A model generated the notes under the pieces. It was not told where the DNA came from. It made no database searches and was given only the letters and a program-made list of their open reading frames with translations. DNA of 64,000 bases from Archilochus colubris (taxonomy: Eukaryota > Chordata > Aves > Apodiformes > Trochilidae): NCBI GenBank assembly GCA_023079485.1, contig CM041084.1, forward strand, positions 99,242,467 to 99,306,466. Reading direction: 5' to 3'. Positions 1 to 14,745 of the stretch are shown one piece after another; within the stretch, counting starts at the first letter, position 1, and each line of letters begins with the position of its first letter. Position numbers and translations under genes: made by a program.

Positions 1-3000
1 ACTTATTAGTCATGAAAAGTCAAATAAATAGTATCACGTGAACACCTGAGAGAATTTTTGGCAGGTCACAGTACTCCTTTTTAATTTTTCCTGCAGCATT
101 TTATAATTTCAATATCTCCACATCCTCATAATTCATTTCTGAGCAACAGCTGACCCACAAATGCAAGGCAGTTTGATTTATTGAGACATAGTGCAATCTC
201 CTGTGGCTATTCAGATGTTTGTCCTTAGAGCTGACCATTATGTGTTTTTCAGGTGTTCTGACAAGTGGCTTCTTGCAAAGGTGTCATTGGGTGTGTGGAT
301 TGGTTGTGGGTTTTTTTAATTTTTATTTCCAGGGAAGCTACCATTTCTTTCTGTTCCCAGGCAGCAGAGAATCACAAATGCAACCCATAACTACCAGAAT
401 GAGAAGAGTGAGTAAGGCAGTCAGCACATGGACCCAGCTGCTTTGATCATGGCATCATCCCTAGAAAGCACCGAAAGCAAACAGACTCTTCTCTGCTTAC
501 AGGTGAAGAAGCCAAAAGCCAGGTTTCAGCCTCATTTCAATCAGGCTTCCATTGTTAAGATGGGAAGTAGATCATGGGAGAAATGTTGTGTCCCACAGTT
601 CAGGCCACCTGATACCAACACTGTCTGGCTCACCATGAGAGCACTAAGTCAGAACGGGAATAATTCGGGACACTGGGGAAGGCGAGGGTGAGCACGCTCC
701 ATCTTCTCCTAAGTAATCCATAGCACAGTCAGGGAAAGTACATGCACACTAAGAAGATAAAAAAATGAAAATTAAACATACAATGAACAATATCCTTGCT
801 TGTGGGGAAGATCTAAAAGCTTCTCTAAAGAGAAAAGAGCTAAAAAACTTTATCTTTGTGAACATCATAAATAAAAAAACAAGGTCCTAAGCTGTATGCA
901 CTACAAAGGCACTGCCCTCGCCCCTCCATCTCTGTCTGTGATTTCTTTAGATTGAAGAAACCTGTTGGCTTGAGTTCTAGAACCCCAGAAAAAAGCTTTG
1001 ATTTGTTAATTAAATTTTTACTGCTATCTGCATTTGATATCTCAGTCAAATTGCATCCGCTTGCAACAACAGAAAAAGTCACATCAAAGGAGAGCTCCAC
1101 CCCCCTGACCTGTAATTACAGAATTTACTGCTGGGTGACACTGGCTGTAAGATGCACCTGCCAGGCAGCCCCAATGTACTATCTACACCTAAAACAATGC
1201 CATTTCATTCAAGTGGGGTGAGCCAGCACATGCTGAACAAAAGGGCTATGTTTTGTCAGGAGCCAGCCTACCATATTGCTTGTCCTGAGGCAGACAGGAG
1301 CTTCAGAAAACAAGGAGTTTTTTTCTGTGTTTTCACTCTAAATTGGGGATAAGGGTGAGCTCCCACAGAGAAAGCCAGAATTAGGAGAAGAGAAAGAGAA
1401 ATGGGGATGAGAAGATGAAAGGAATTTAAAAGGAAGGGAAATGAAAGAAAATTATAATCCATCCTAGTGGTTAAAACAAAAAAAGAAAACAAGCTACTGG
1501 GAAACAAAACGCTGAAAAAATATTAGGGAGCATAAGAAAGGAGAAAGATAGGCTAGAAGAGAAAAACAGAGAGGAAAGCAAGGTAGAAATCATGTATAAA
1601 CTAGTATATCTGCTGAAATCAATCTCTAGCAGCAGAGAATTCTCTCCTTTAACACCCACACAGGTAATGCAGAAATCCCCAATTTCTGTCAATGCATTCT
1701 TTGGCCCTTAGTTGTTTTCCACTGTATTTTGAAACAAGCAGAAATGTATCATGGCAAAGACTCACAAAGTAGCCTTTATTAAATTCTGGAGCCTCTCTGG
1801 GAGCTCCAGAAGTTGTTATTAGTGTTTATGTTTGGGAAACAACACACAAAGAAGGAAAAAAAGTAACACATTGAATAGGCTTGCTGGATAGGAATTTTCC
1901 CTGGAGTTATTAATTTACACAAAAGATCCATATTGCAGAACAAGCATTTTGAACAAAAGAATAATAATTCTGTCAAAAATTGAAATTTTCTCTTAGGAAA
2001 ACCAATATGGCAAATTCATGCATATTGACCGAGACGACTTTTGTCAGTATTGCTTCAGTGACACAGAGAATTCCAGGCTGGTAGTCAAAAAACAGTCAGT
2101 TTAGTTCTCTCACATGAATTAATTACTGCAAAAAAAATTATAAATAAATATAAATATATAATATATATATAAAATTATTTTTAAAAATTATTGTGATGAT
2201 GATGATGATAATATTCCTTGCACATATTGCCCATTTCATCCTTTTTTTATTATTATTTACATTTTCCCAAAATTCTGGGTGGTATTTTATAAACAAATGA
2301 GGCTTTGATTTTCAGATCAGAATTGGTTGTTGTTGTTGTTTTGGTTTTTTTAGTGAGAGAGAAACAGAGAAACTGATTTACTTCAGTTGGAGCTTGGCCT
2401 CACTGTAAGCAGGGAAAAGTTTGCTGTTGACTTCAGTGGGCCAAATATTTAGCACATTTCTTCCCTTTGGTCTCTGTGAACACTGACTAAACATTGCTGA
2501 AATGCATGGGCTGAGGTGTACAGCGGGATAAAGGATCTATAGACATCAAAGGTTTTCTCTGTTTTCATTGGAACTTCAAAACGTTGTTGAAATATTTGTT
2601 AAACCCAACTGTTGTGATGATGTCTCTGAAGCCCTGGATGAATAACACTCACTACAGCAACCTGAGTTTTCAAACCAGGATCAAACCAAGGCCATGTCTT
2701 ACAATGTCTGTGCCCCAAAACTGGGCATCACCCTTTTCCTTTCCCTCTATTGTACTCTCAGAGCCATCTCCAGTGGTGTTTCCACTGGCATGGTGTGGCT
2801 TGCTTTGTTTGGCAATAGGATCTCAGTCTCAGTTGAGGACAGGACCTGCTCAGGTCCCACCTGCTGCCTCAGTTTGTTCTATGCTGCCTCAGAAATGAAA
2901 GTCACTCCCATCCAGGACTGTGGCCCCTCTGAGGATTTTGTCACTGCTAAGCAAAACAAGGAGCAATCTGGGAAAACTGCTTTGGATAAGAAGGGACAAA

Positions 3001-6000
3001 GGCACAGGGTGGGGTATGGGTCTCCTAGCATCACAAAACAGGTCAGGGCTAAGCTGTGGCTAGACTCTAGCACTAACTCCTAGTCAGTCCCTGTGCACTG
3101 GCCAGCATCATTACTGATGTTGTTGAATACCATGATTTAACCTTGGGAAGACTGGGAGGAAGGTTAGAGGCAGAGGTGCAGTCTCCCCAGGCCCTGCCTG
3201 GACTCCCGTTTCCTGAATGCATGGCCACCAGATTCTCCTAGCCTGGAGAAAAGCTGCCCCAGGAGCTATTTGCCCCTCCTGAGAGCATTTCTGGAAAGGG
3301 GAAGGCAGCAGGCAACTTTCAGAAGCACTCAGGTTGGCTTGGGTCCTGCTGGTCCCCTTCCATTGAAAACGAAGTCAGCCTCGTCCCCATTCCCTCAGTC
3401 CCTGCCCCTCACCCTTCTTGCAACCAGATCCCGCAAGATTGAGGTCAAGGTTTTGGCTCTGGCTGGATTATGGTGAAAACCTACTGTTTTCAGAGGAAGG
3501 TGAGTTTGAAACTCGAAACAAATCCCAGAGGGTGAAAGAGCAAAATTAATATGAGACCAAAAGCAGAGGATGACCTCAGCTTGCAGTGTACACTTCTTGG
3601 GTCCCGAATTGCTCAGGTTACATCCAATTGGCAGGAGGTAAGCAGCACTGATACCCTGCTGCTGTAAATTTCTGCTCTCAGAAGCTTTCATACCCTGGGT
3701 GAGGGAGCCTTGAAGCTGGAAGAATTCACTGGGTCCTGGGAATTCCTCCAAAGCAGAAGAACTTGCACATGGGTGAGAAATGACCTGGTACTGAAGCTGC
3801 CAACTTACCATGACAATGAAGGCTCTGGGTCTGGACAGGGAGGCTGCTGCAGGGAGCTTGTGTGGGTTTGTTGGAGGAAGGCAGGTGAGATGCTCCTCAG
3901 GGAGGAAAAGAATTGAGCCAGTATGTTGGAGGATGGTGGTGCTCTTGGGGTGGGAATGGGCAGATACAAGATTAGGGACACCGTGAAGCTGTCAAGGTAT
4001 TTTGTTTCCAAGCAAAGTTGGAAGCACTCATGAAGTGGTTTTTAGAAGTAAGTATGCATTTTTCTCAGCTGGAGTCAGACAGAGGTCTTGAAATGGAAAC
4101 AAAATTGTCCCAACCAATAAGCTTAAGGACCCTGAAAATAAGCAAGAGTACTCACAAAGCTCCTGCAAAATATTACCAAAGTACATCTGAAGTGTGTCAT
4201 TTTGCAAAAGCAGTAAAACATTTCTCATTTCCACAAAGACCAAAGGAGCAGAAACACAAACATTGACTTTCCAAATATCAAGGATAACATCAAAGGGCAG
4301 TCAATAACAGTGAGCGCTAAAAGGCACTTTACCCAAATTGTGTGGAGGGTCCTAGATCACACTGAATTGGACAGATAAGAGCTGGTCTTTCATTCTGAGA
4401 AGAGGCCACCATGTAGTCACCCCCACCAGGTGTCTGGGGCTCTTGTGTGGAGGGGAAACGGCAGAGGCCTTGTCTCTAGCCTCCTCATAAACCATTTCCA
4501 AATGCAGATTTACTTTATCTCGATGTCTTTGGTTTGCAACCAACTTGCCCGTAAGGGGCAGAGGCTCAGTCTGTATTGGGTTTCTGCCACCTGCCTGGGG
4601 TTTCCATGCCAGGTGAGCTGATCCCCTTGCACCTGGAGCAAGCTACCATGTGCAATACCAATGGCTGAGCATCTCACAGTGATTCTGAGACCAGAGCTGA
4701 CAGAGCAGAGCCAGGCAGAAACACCAGAAACTGGAGTAAAATACATTCGCAGACAGAAAAACTCCACAGCTGCTAGCTGGACATGGAAAAGGGTTATAGC
4801 TTTTTTGACTGCCTGAACCAAAACAAGGAGAAAGTGACCAAAGGCTACCTTCCATGGCTGTCAATAGTCACACAACATTTGAAAAGCCATGGTTAAAAGA
4901 AATTAAAAGCAATGAGAGCTATTACACACTATAAAAGTAATTCCAGTTCAGTTATGGAAATATATCACAGTCTATTTGCCTAAAACTGGAACTCCATGAT
5001 CCTTGTTTACCAAGTAAAACAAACACCCTCTGCAAGGGGGAAATGACCTCCCAATGCAAGTCTTTACAAGCCTCCTCATTACAGAGAGATCAGAGTGTGC
5101 CATGTGTGCCTATCATTTTCTCAAATCTTTTTCTTCTCCTTTTCCTGCTTTTTGTCAACACTCCTGACTTCCTGTCTGCTTTCTATTTACGGATGTTGAA
5201 AGGAGGGACAAAACCACACACCATTAGTTTGGAGTGGGACAGAAACAGGGATTAAAATGTGAATAAAAATTAACCTGATGAATGGTTCTTTTCAATACAC
5301 AAGTTTCCATTAAAAGAGCATAAAGGATATGCAGTTATGTAGGTACATCAATCGTATAGACTTTGAAGCAAACAATTTTCCCATCAACTATAAGGCCAAT
5401 AAGGATACTATCTTCCCTTGGTTCTCTCTGTAAAGAAGTTTAAAAAGTTGATTCAGGGCACAGGTTTGGAATATTTCTTTCTCATCACAGAAAATATGAT
5501 TTTTTTTCAGTTGTGCCAACTCTGTCCCCTCACCTTTAGCATACTTGTGCTAGTCCAGGGGAAGATACTAGTTTGTAATTATTCTTTCTCGGAAGTCTTT
5601 ACCAATAAGGCTGCTCGAAACCTCCCAGGAACATCCCATTTACACTGATAGTCTCCTCCTTCTCACTAACACCTGGGTCACCATGTGGGTGCGTCTCAAG
5701 TGTAGATTTATGCTACTGATGAGGCCCAGACCATTACTCCTCTGTACCAGAGATCTGTTTATGGTTTGATTTTCCCTGACATGGTCACCCCTCAGATGAG
5801 TTGCTCTTCATCCTTTATTTCTGACACTTACTGACCCTTCCTGAGCCTGTAGGATCTCACCAGCTCCCTTGACTGCACAGACACTCACTGAGCATCACGA
5901 TACCCCTGCAAAGAGGTATCTCTGTCAGGGTTTTTTTCTCTGGCAGAGACTCAGCTTCATTTCCAGCCTGTCTGCTAAAACTTAATGCCCCATCCAGCAA

Positions 6001-9000
6001 CTTCACACCCCCAGGTCCTTCCCCTGTTCATGCAGCCATTACTGCACCAGCTGCATCCTCCACAAGCTTGGGACAGGATCATTCCTCCCACCCCTGTGTT
6101 GACAGTGGAATTTCTCCCTCAGAAACTCTGGGACCTTGAATGCCAGCTCAGCACCTGTGTGTGCTGTCACCATGGCAACTGGCAGGCCCTGCAGCTCTCC
6201 CCACTGCATCTCTTCTCCCTCCATCGATGTTCACTCACCTTCAGCCTCCAAATTCCCCCAGCTACTCCCTCTTAAACGCCTCAAAGTTTCCCATGTCACA
6301 ACAGGAGACTCTCCATTTCATCTACTCAGTGGCATCCAGGGCTGCACAAAGCTCTGCTGGGGGGTTTGAGAGAAGTGCTGTGAACACACAGCTGAAATTC
6401 TCTGTCCAGCCCCAGTTCTACTATTTTAGCTTTAAGAGAAAAGCAACGGTTGGTACTAAAATGGTAATTTGGCATATGTGCTTCGTTGCTTATCAGCTCG
6501 TTTGCTCAACAACAAAGACAGGAAAATGCTGCAGGGGTCATTTCACCAGGAGAAGGCTCAGAAAACCTGGAAGTCTGTGATGAAAATCATTTAAATGGCA
6601 TAGTCAATGGTCAGAATGAGTGTCTGTGGCGGTAAATGGGAACATATTAAAATGGCATGGGAAGTTTAATCTGTGATTGATCTCCCAGCAATTACCCTGC
6701 TTTCTAAATCTTCCCATATCATTTAACGAGGTGATTTCAGTGTTCTAATAAAATGTGGCAGGGGAATGTTTCCAGATGTCCAGTGTGTAGGAAAATAAAT
6801 GCTTCTCTGAAACCATAATCTGTGTATTAAACCAATTGGCATCATCTTCGGATTGAATTACTCTTCTGTCTCAATTACAGAGACAGGAGTCACTGAAAAG
6901 TCATGAGATTCTAAAAATTACTTTCAAATCATGACAGTTTTATATAGTTCTATATACTCCTCCCTCTCTGTTGATTTCTTGGCATAAAGCACCACCATTT
7001 CACAAGTGCTGAAATAGTTGCTTTCGAAACATTTCTCTAAAATTGGTTGCTTATTCCTCACATTCTTTAAACATTCTTTAAAGTATTTTATATCAAATAG
7101 CTCAGGGAGTTCTGGTGTTTGTCCCTATCTGCCTTGTACAAAGCAGCTCCATAGAAAATATTGCTATGTGTACCCCATGACTGAGTTCTTTATCTCTGAT
7201 CACTGCATAAATGAGACCAACAGATACAAGCTCTCAGACCTCATTTTGAGAACAGAGGAAGAAGCCGCAATGAAAAGTTCAGGACATTGGGAATCACACT
7301 GGATCAGTTCACTTGTCAAACATGCCTTGCAGCCAACACCAGGAGGTCAGCAGGGTTCCCAGCCCACTGTTCAGTCCTTCTTCAGCATGAAGTTTGTTTT
7401 GTTTTGTTTTGTTTTAATTACTTTCTCATTTACAAGGATGCTTCCTGCATCTGTTGCTCTGATTTCCACACTTCAAAGAGCTCATACCAAAATGTTCATA
7501 TGACATATCACCAGACCCATGCCCTTTGTTGCTCATGTAGAATATATACATTGCACAGTGTTAGAGGATGACTGAGAGCAGCCTTGGCCTCTCCCAGCCT
7601 CCCTGGTAATCACATGGGGTGATCCACAGCTGCAGCACTTGACCTAGGTTTTCCAGACCTGATCCTCACAAACCATTCTGCAGCTGAACACTTAGGGTCA
7701 ACTTCATGTTCTTTTAGGTGTTTTGATGCAAAATTTACATCTCTGTACTTCTCTGTCTTGTGCAAAGCAACTCAACACCTTAAAAATTGAGAGTGAAACT
7801 ACCCACCCACAACTGCTTCTTTCTTTACTACCTGTGATTTTGGACAGTGGCATATAACTGCTAGGGTATGCAGGATCCATGTCTCTGTTTTCCATCCACT
7901 TGAGACGAGATGGTTTATCTTTGCCTGTATTCACCCATCAAAAACAAAGAAAAACTCAACTAATCCCTGACAGCTGTGGTCACACCATGTCTTGATTTCC
8001 ATGGGGGCAAACACAGACCTCTTAGCAGAGAGAAAAAGGGGAAAGAGTGGCACACTTAACCCCCTCTGCTCTGTAAATAGTCTTGTTAGCTCTCAGCTAT
8101 CACAAAAGCATACCCCACATTGTAGAATGGCAAATATTAACCAGATATTGACTGCAGCTCTTTTCACAAGACATTAAGTAATGCATTCGGTCCTCCAGGT
8201 TAGCTGTGTTTGGATGTAAACCTCTACATATTGACCTTTGAAAGATTACAGAGGAGGAGGGGAATACTTTCAACAGTCAATATTTTACAGTGTTCAGTGA
8301 GGTGAGTGCTTAGTGCCACAAATCAGAGCAGCAGCCCAAGGAGGGTATTTTGTTCCATGCCTTTGAACAATGTATCGGTTAAACAACCCGAAACGTGCAA
8401 TTCAGTTTATTTAGAAACAGTAAAAAATGATACTGAAAGCAAATTTCATGCATTGAGTGTCTGTCATATCCAGGAAAGTTTAAATTATAGACTACACTTA
8501 TACAGATTGTTCACTTTAATATGCTGCCAGTTGTAGATTAAATTTTCTTTTCTCTTTCCCCCATTTGTGACACAGTGATATGACCCAGATGATAATGCAC
8601 AAAGAAAAAATTCGAGTTTGCCTATACACAGGGTTCATTTGATTAACTTTCTGATAATTAATTACAGTAATTAGTGAGCACTCAATAAATGAGGATTTTG
8701 TGAAATCTGATCTTCTGAAACTCAGGTCCCAGTGCTCTGTTTCAACATTTAAGAGGACTGCAGTTCTGCCTGGGCTTCACAGTTACCAATCAATTACTCT
8801 ATGGTATGTGCCTTTTGTTGACAGAAGCACAGAACTGAATATTCCTTGTCACTGCACATGCTTGTTGGGAGCTATGCATTCCCTAAAAAAGAGAGATACA
8901 TCATTTCTTCATAGACCTTTTCTGGCATATAGCAGTTGTGCTGCCACCAGCTATTGCTTCCCAGTATGAGAACCATATCTGTTTTCTGTTAGTCACTGAA

Positions 9001-12000
9001 GTCATTCATAGTGAGTGTTTGCCTCTGTTTAGGAGGGAGGGGGAAGAATGATTAAGGGCTAAGAAAGGTTATATCGATGCATTTGGTTTCTTACACAAGA
9101 AAAGGTGGAGTGTGACTCTTGTTCCAATGTTATCTTCATTTCTAGAGCCAGCCTTGGTGTCCCTGCATATTTCTCACTTGGACATCCACACTAGCATCCA
9201 CACCATAATGATGGGGACAGTGTCTTGTTCTTGTGTGCAGATAAACTTCTCTCTCAGCTTCTTCAATAACATTTAGCACAAGAAACTCCATAAGCACCAT
9301 ATCTTCATACCTATAAGCCAAGGTTGCGTACAACTCTCACTCCCACCAGTGCATCATATGCCTTACAATAGTCCTAAGTCTTACTCTCCCTTTCAAGTCC
9401 ATGAGGGCTTTCTGAAGATGTACACTATTTACAGTTTTATTCAAAAGAGAGGACTTTTAAAGAGGCTGAAATTATCTCTGATTTGGCCACACCCTTGAAA
9501 AACCTTAGCCCTATTTGGTGAAGTATTTTTTTCTTCCACTTGCTATGTGAAGAACTCAAACCTACATTTTCATCAGATCCATTGGGTAGCACAGCAGGCC
9601 TCATGTCTCTATTCTTAGATATGATATCTATTCATGAGCTGCTTAAGCACCAGCTTATTCCATTATTGCTGCTGAGATTCTTTCTTCTATAGTTCCCTGC
9701 TATAATAACAGGCAGGAAGATATGTTAAAGCAGCAACGTATCTTAGGAAGCAAGAGGAAATGAAGAGAAAAGAGGACAAAAATATATCAGTTAAACCAGG
9801 AATTCAAAGCAGATTTGAAAAATAAATTCCAAAAATGGTTCAGCTTGGGGTTTTTTGTTTATCTCAGTTTATATGTAATTCAACGTGACAATAAAAAAAC
9901 AGTTAACAATAAAGTACATGTGGAAGACATTTAATATTCAGGGAACAAAACAAGAAATGCTGCTGTCTGAAATAAGGAAAATCAAGAGACTGGAATCAAT
10001 CAATTTGAAATTATTCATAAGGTTACAGAGCTCTGTATATTTTATAATGTTGGACCATTTTCTCAACATTTCTGTCACAAGGGAGTGCATATTTCAAGCC
10101 TTCCACTTCAGAAGAAGACAATGACTGCATGGAATAGCCTAGCAAAAAGCTTGATATAAGAGGAAAAGTTTTATTAACATAAAACTGTCCAGAGTCCTCT
10201 CCTTATCATAACAAGTATAATTAGAAGTTCTTCCGCTAATGAATAAAATACTTCCTTCATTTACAAAACAACCTACGGTAAGGGAAACTGCACACTGAAC
10301 AGACCTTCATCCTCAAACATTTGCTCTATTAAAAGCTCAACGTGAAAAGCTTTAAAGAATTTCAACAAAACAGTTTGGAAATCTTCAGGGATATCTTATG
10401 CTGTGCCTCAAACAAGACCCCAGGGCAAAAAAATTAGAAAACATTAAGATTGATGAGATAAGAGTGATCCTGCAATTATACAACACCTCAGGAGAGGTGC
10501 ACTTTTCACAGAGCATCAAAGAGAACTGAATATAATAGCAAGCCCAGGGAACTCCAAACAAAGCCATACAGGAAAAGTGGTAGTGTGATAAAGCAGAGGA
10601 AATCCAGCTGTATGCTGATAAGCATGAAAGGGTTTTGCGAGTCAACGTGAAGAGGCCCCGGGTTGGTGACTCTGGTCTAATAACCAGCAAATTGCTCACA
10701 ACCTTCAGTCTTACAGAGGACACCTTGAAGAAAAGGCTGGAAGATTCTTGTTTGCTGCAGCCTGTGTTTGCATTGCCCACACACAGCCAAGCAGCCAAAT
10801 ACTCACCTCAAAGTCTCTAACCTATTTCAGAAGGTTGTAAGAACTTTGATATTACTCTTTGTTTCAACAAGATGAAAGTCATGCCACAGGCTGCCCCTGC
10901 TAAACTTCAAGAGCCTCTGTTGGTGGATAATCACAATGTGCAATACAGAAAGCCAAATAAACCCAATGTTTAACTGGGCTGATATATTCTAAGAGCCACC
11001 ACCTTCAGAGAAATGGCACTTCTCTCTTCAGCTCAAATGCTCACTATGGGTACAAGCTGTGAAGATTAAACAATGAGTTTTACTAGTATTAAGAGCAATA
11101 CATAGATAAGCACTCTCGAGCTGCTTTATCCCTGTCACATATTTAAATTTTGATGAGTCTTAGGACTACGAGCTAGCAGCAAAGCACATTAACATTCAAT
11201 GGTTAGAAGAGAAATCTAAAATTTGAAGTGGAAATAAATGGAGGCAATTATGTATTGGAATAAGACATTAAAGGAAGTGGTAAATTTCTCATACTTTTAA
11301 GTCTTTAAATCATTATTTAATATCATCCTAAGAGAGGTGGTGCGATGTAACAAAAATTTGCTGGATTCAGTAATGGAATTATGTGACAATGTTCCTTGGC
11401 CTGTAAAAGCTTAAAAGAAAATAATTCATTGGCTTGTAAAATTGTTTCCAAACTGAAATTTAAATGTTTCCAGTGACTAAAACCTGCTGCCCACCCACGT
11501 CCCATGGAAGTGCTCAGAACTGCATCGAGGTGAAGTTTAAATGGTGTCTAGTCATTCTGCTGGCCCTCTGTGGTAGGGAGAAATGCATCCCAGTCAATCA
11601 GATAACATAGAGGTCAGGACTCCCAGCTACTAATGGCAAACATATATGTATCTAGCATATCTTTAATGTGTGCACATGGAAGTCTGCCTTATTCTGTCAC
11701 TCACAGGAGGCCCAAAAGGGATATTCCTTTGACTGAGTCACCAGAGCAAGCAAAATCTCAACTTCATAAAGCAGTATCTCTTCAGTACAAGGGAATGCTT
11801 TCCATATGCTATGGGATTGGAAATACAGCATCATATAACAGACTCTTTGGATAGATACATTCTGAGGAAAGCCTTCTTTCTATAAAGAGCTATATAATAA
11901 AAGGAAATTAGAAAGAGAGAAAGGGGCGTTTCATGTACAGAGTGAAATACTCTGAAATAAAAGCTTAACTTATTTTGGCAATTTCAGATTGTTCTGATCA

Positions 12001-14465
12001 GTGATGAAAAAAGGTCCTGATTTTTTTAAGGAATATGCATACTTTTAAAACTTAGGTTGGAGAGAATTATTATTATAATTGCTTTTAAGCATCTACTGAT
12101 GAACAAAATCCCCTATCCGCTATCATGGAATAATTCCTTTACAGGTGCTAAAAAAATTGTTTGTGTGATAACCCATGTCTTAAAATTATTTTCTTTGTTT
12201 AGAAATGTAAGGTTGGTAAAACAGCTACCTATTGTTTATACTCTGGATTTCTCTACACATCCTTTAGCTCCTGAATGCTGTGCTGTTTTCTCATAAGTTA
12301 AAAATCCCACTGTTACTGAATGCATTCTCCATGTGCAACAAGAGACTGTACCCACACCATTTCTTAAATTCTCATCTTCTCGTAAATAAAGCAAAAAATC
12401 TGGCTTCCTTAAAACTTTAATTTTAGAACTTATATTGAAATATAAAAAGAAGGGTTTTTTTTAAATATGATAATACACTTTTGAAAAAAGAAAGGTGAAA
12501 GTGCAAAGTGCTACTTTGGTAGAGGTATTGTGAATAATAGTAAAATCCTACCCCTAACAGATACCTCATGATCATAACAGTTCCTTTTAGCCACTACGTC
12601 ATATCCATAGCTTTTCTGAGAATCACTGTTAAATAATATGTCTCTCACATCACATAAAAATGACCTAATTTCTTTACTTCTAGACATAAAACTTTTAACT
12701 TAATCACATAAAAGCACTTCCAAGGCATCAGTCTCTGTGATGTACCAGATCTGCAACAGGAATACTAAACAGCATTGGCCAGAGAACAGATTAATGTAAT
12801 AATTTCTTGCTCATTAAAACCTCCTTGGTTATTAAGAATTCCTTATTTTCCATTTGGTTGTGTATTTTTTATTTTAAATTCAGTGTTCTTCCCATGTCCT
12901 TCTTTCCTTACTTCTTCACTTTGGAAGAGCTCTTCCCTTTCAGACATCTCAAGACACCAGGAACAGGCAAACATCATCAAACACATATTATAGCTCAATA
13001 AACTAAGAAAATCAGCTGCTTGCTAGAGGTTTTATATGTAAGAAGTTGGAAATGAGATTCAAGCCAGAAAGAGCTCCCAGAAATAAAAATGCGACTACAA
13101 TGCAGAGGAAGCAACTTCCATTACCAGATTTCTGTCTTTCGAGTCAGGGAAAATATACTAGATACAAGAACTGGGGCTAAACTCAGTTTACCTTTATATT
13201 CAAATATTTCTCGAAAACAGTATTTCAGATTTACATTAGATGCATAATTTATCTACATAGACTAAAATGACCCTGTGTTTAAGGAGGTTAGGGCTTCCCT
13301 GGTCCCATTTGTTGTTTGCTAAGATGTCATGTTTTAGAAAATCTTGCTCTCGTAAGTTTTTCTTAAATAAGGAAAAAAAATTCAAGTAAGTATATTTAAA
13401 GTAAAAAAAAAAAAAGAGAACTGAAGATAGAGTACATGTTTGTGCAGAATGATTTATTCATCTTGGCTAATTTTTGATAATATTATGATGCTTGCAAGTT
13501 TACCACCAGCTGGAAAACCAAACATGATAAAATACTTCAAGTCTCCTAAAATTCTTCAATAGTATTATAAGACATCAGGAAGCAGGGGTTTAAGAAGAGT
13601 TGGGAAAAAAGTTGGGAAGGAGAACTCAAGGCAGAATCAGTAAGATTATGCTCCTTGCTCTCCCTTGTGGTTGGTGTTCCACATGGTGGAGGCATTGGTT
13701 ACAGAGTCCAAGAAGTAAATATCTATTTGGTTCACATCCTGCAGGCTTCACAGGAACAGTGGGAAAAGGAACTTTAACAAGCAGAACTTCAAGTGAAGCT
13801 GGCAGCATTAACAGGTTAGCTGAGGTGGCTGCAGTTCTTGAAGTGGTCTGTGACATGCAGGATTAATGTAAGTGGAGAAATGAAAAGCTCAAGACATTTA
13901 TTCAAATGGACAATAAATTGGAGACTTCCTGAATTCTGAAGGCTCCTAATCCACTCCTGAGCTGTAGATTCTGAAGCAGGCATTAAGCAAAAAAAAAAAA
14001 GGAAAAATATGTGCTGCCATTTCTACTACCATATGGTACATGGAGGGTCTGCGTCTCCCCTGCAAGAGGGAGCAAGCACAGTGTGCTGAGGAAATCAAAA
14101 GAGCAGCAGGTAGAGGTGAAAAGAGGACATGACACATGAACTTTTGAGGACAATTGTTTGCACGCTTTAAATATTCTGAGAATACTTTTCATAACTTCTG
14201 AGCAGTTTGTGAGGAAGTTTTCTTCATCACCATTCCCATGGACATGCCTGTGCATCCACTAATGTCATCCCAGTGCCAGGGTTTCCATCAGAAGCATGTG
14301 TTTACCAGCTAGACCTGCTTGTGTGCTTATAGACTTCATGCAACTCCAAGACTGGGTGTAGACTGAAGATAGTATCCAACTAATGCACTGGCTCCAAAAA
14401 GCCTCAAACTTTGGCTGAATTTCATGAGCTGAAGAGATGGGGCAGGTTCTGATTTCTTCACTCCT
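1..14465. other. unique non-coding sequence, no gene recognised
   Basis: I see no exon, RNA gene or known repeat that I can support in this stretch. Open frames up to 161 codons occur (for example 7018-7503 on the + strand), but they overlap frames on the other strand, show no family motif and are within chance length. Positions 1341-1620 are purine-rich on the + strand. Positions 2690-3480 are visibly richer in G+C than the flanks, with no recognisable product. Blocks around 6585-6900 and 8560-8700 look like conserved non-coding DNA and are discussed as findings. A (GTTTT)n run occurs near 7396-7415. Confidence 0.6.
2130..2192. repeat. pure A/T tract followed by (GAT)n
   Basis: These 63 bases contain only A and T, including runs of alternating TA. 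They are followed at 2195-2209 by five GAT units. This is a low-complexity sequence, probably easily melted. I see no sign that it belongs to a larger element. Confidence 0.85.
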
Positions 14466-14745
14466 GTCACCAAAGATAGGACTTAGGGAAATGGCAGAAA
14501 GATGAATCAGGGAAGGTTTATGTTAGATGTAAGGAAAAGGTTTTTCACGGGGAGGGTGGTCGAGCAATTGAACAAAATCCCCAGGGAAGTGGTCACAGCA
14601 CCAAGCCTACACGAGTTCAAGAAGAATTGAAATTATGCTCTCAGGCACCTTGTTTGATTCTTGGGGCACGCTACACAGTGACAGGAGTTGGACTCAATCC
14701 TGATTTCTCCTTCCAACTCAGCAGATTCCATGATGCTATGATAAA
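14466..14745 (+). mobile_element. CR1 LINE fragment, 3' end
   Basis: This is a 5'-truncated copy of the avian CR1 retrotransposon in the sense orientation. The block from about 14505 (AGATGTAAGGAAAAGG, then TTTTTCACGGGGAGGGTGG) matches the end of the CR1 reverse-transcriptase gene and its 3' UTR as I know them. So do GGGAAGTGGTCACAGCACC and GAGTTCAAGAAG. The terminus GGAGTTGGACTCAATCCTGAT, TTCCAACTC and CCATGATGCTATGAT is the diagnostic CR1 3' end. Only the last ~280 bp are present, so it codes for nothing. The upstream boundary is uncertain by tens of bases. CR1 copies normally lack clear target duplications and I saw none. Confidence 0.88.

Noticed and set aside
7018..7503. 161-codon + strand frame
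   Set aside because: No motif, low-complexity GTTTT run inside, and overlapped by another + strand frame. Treated as chance.
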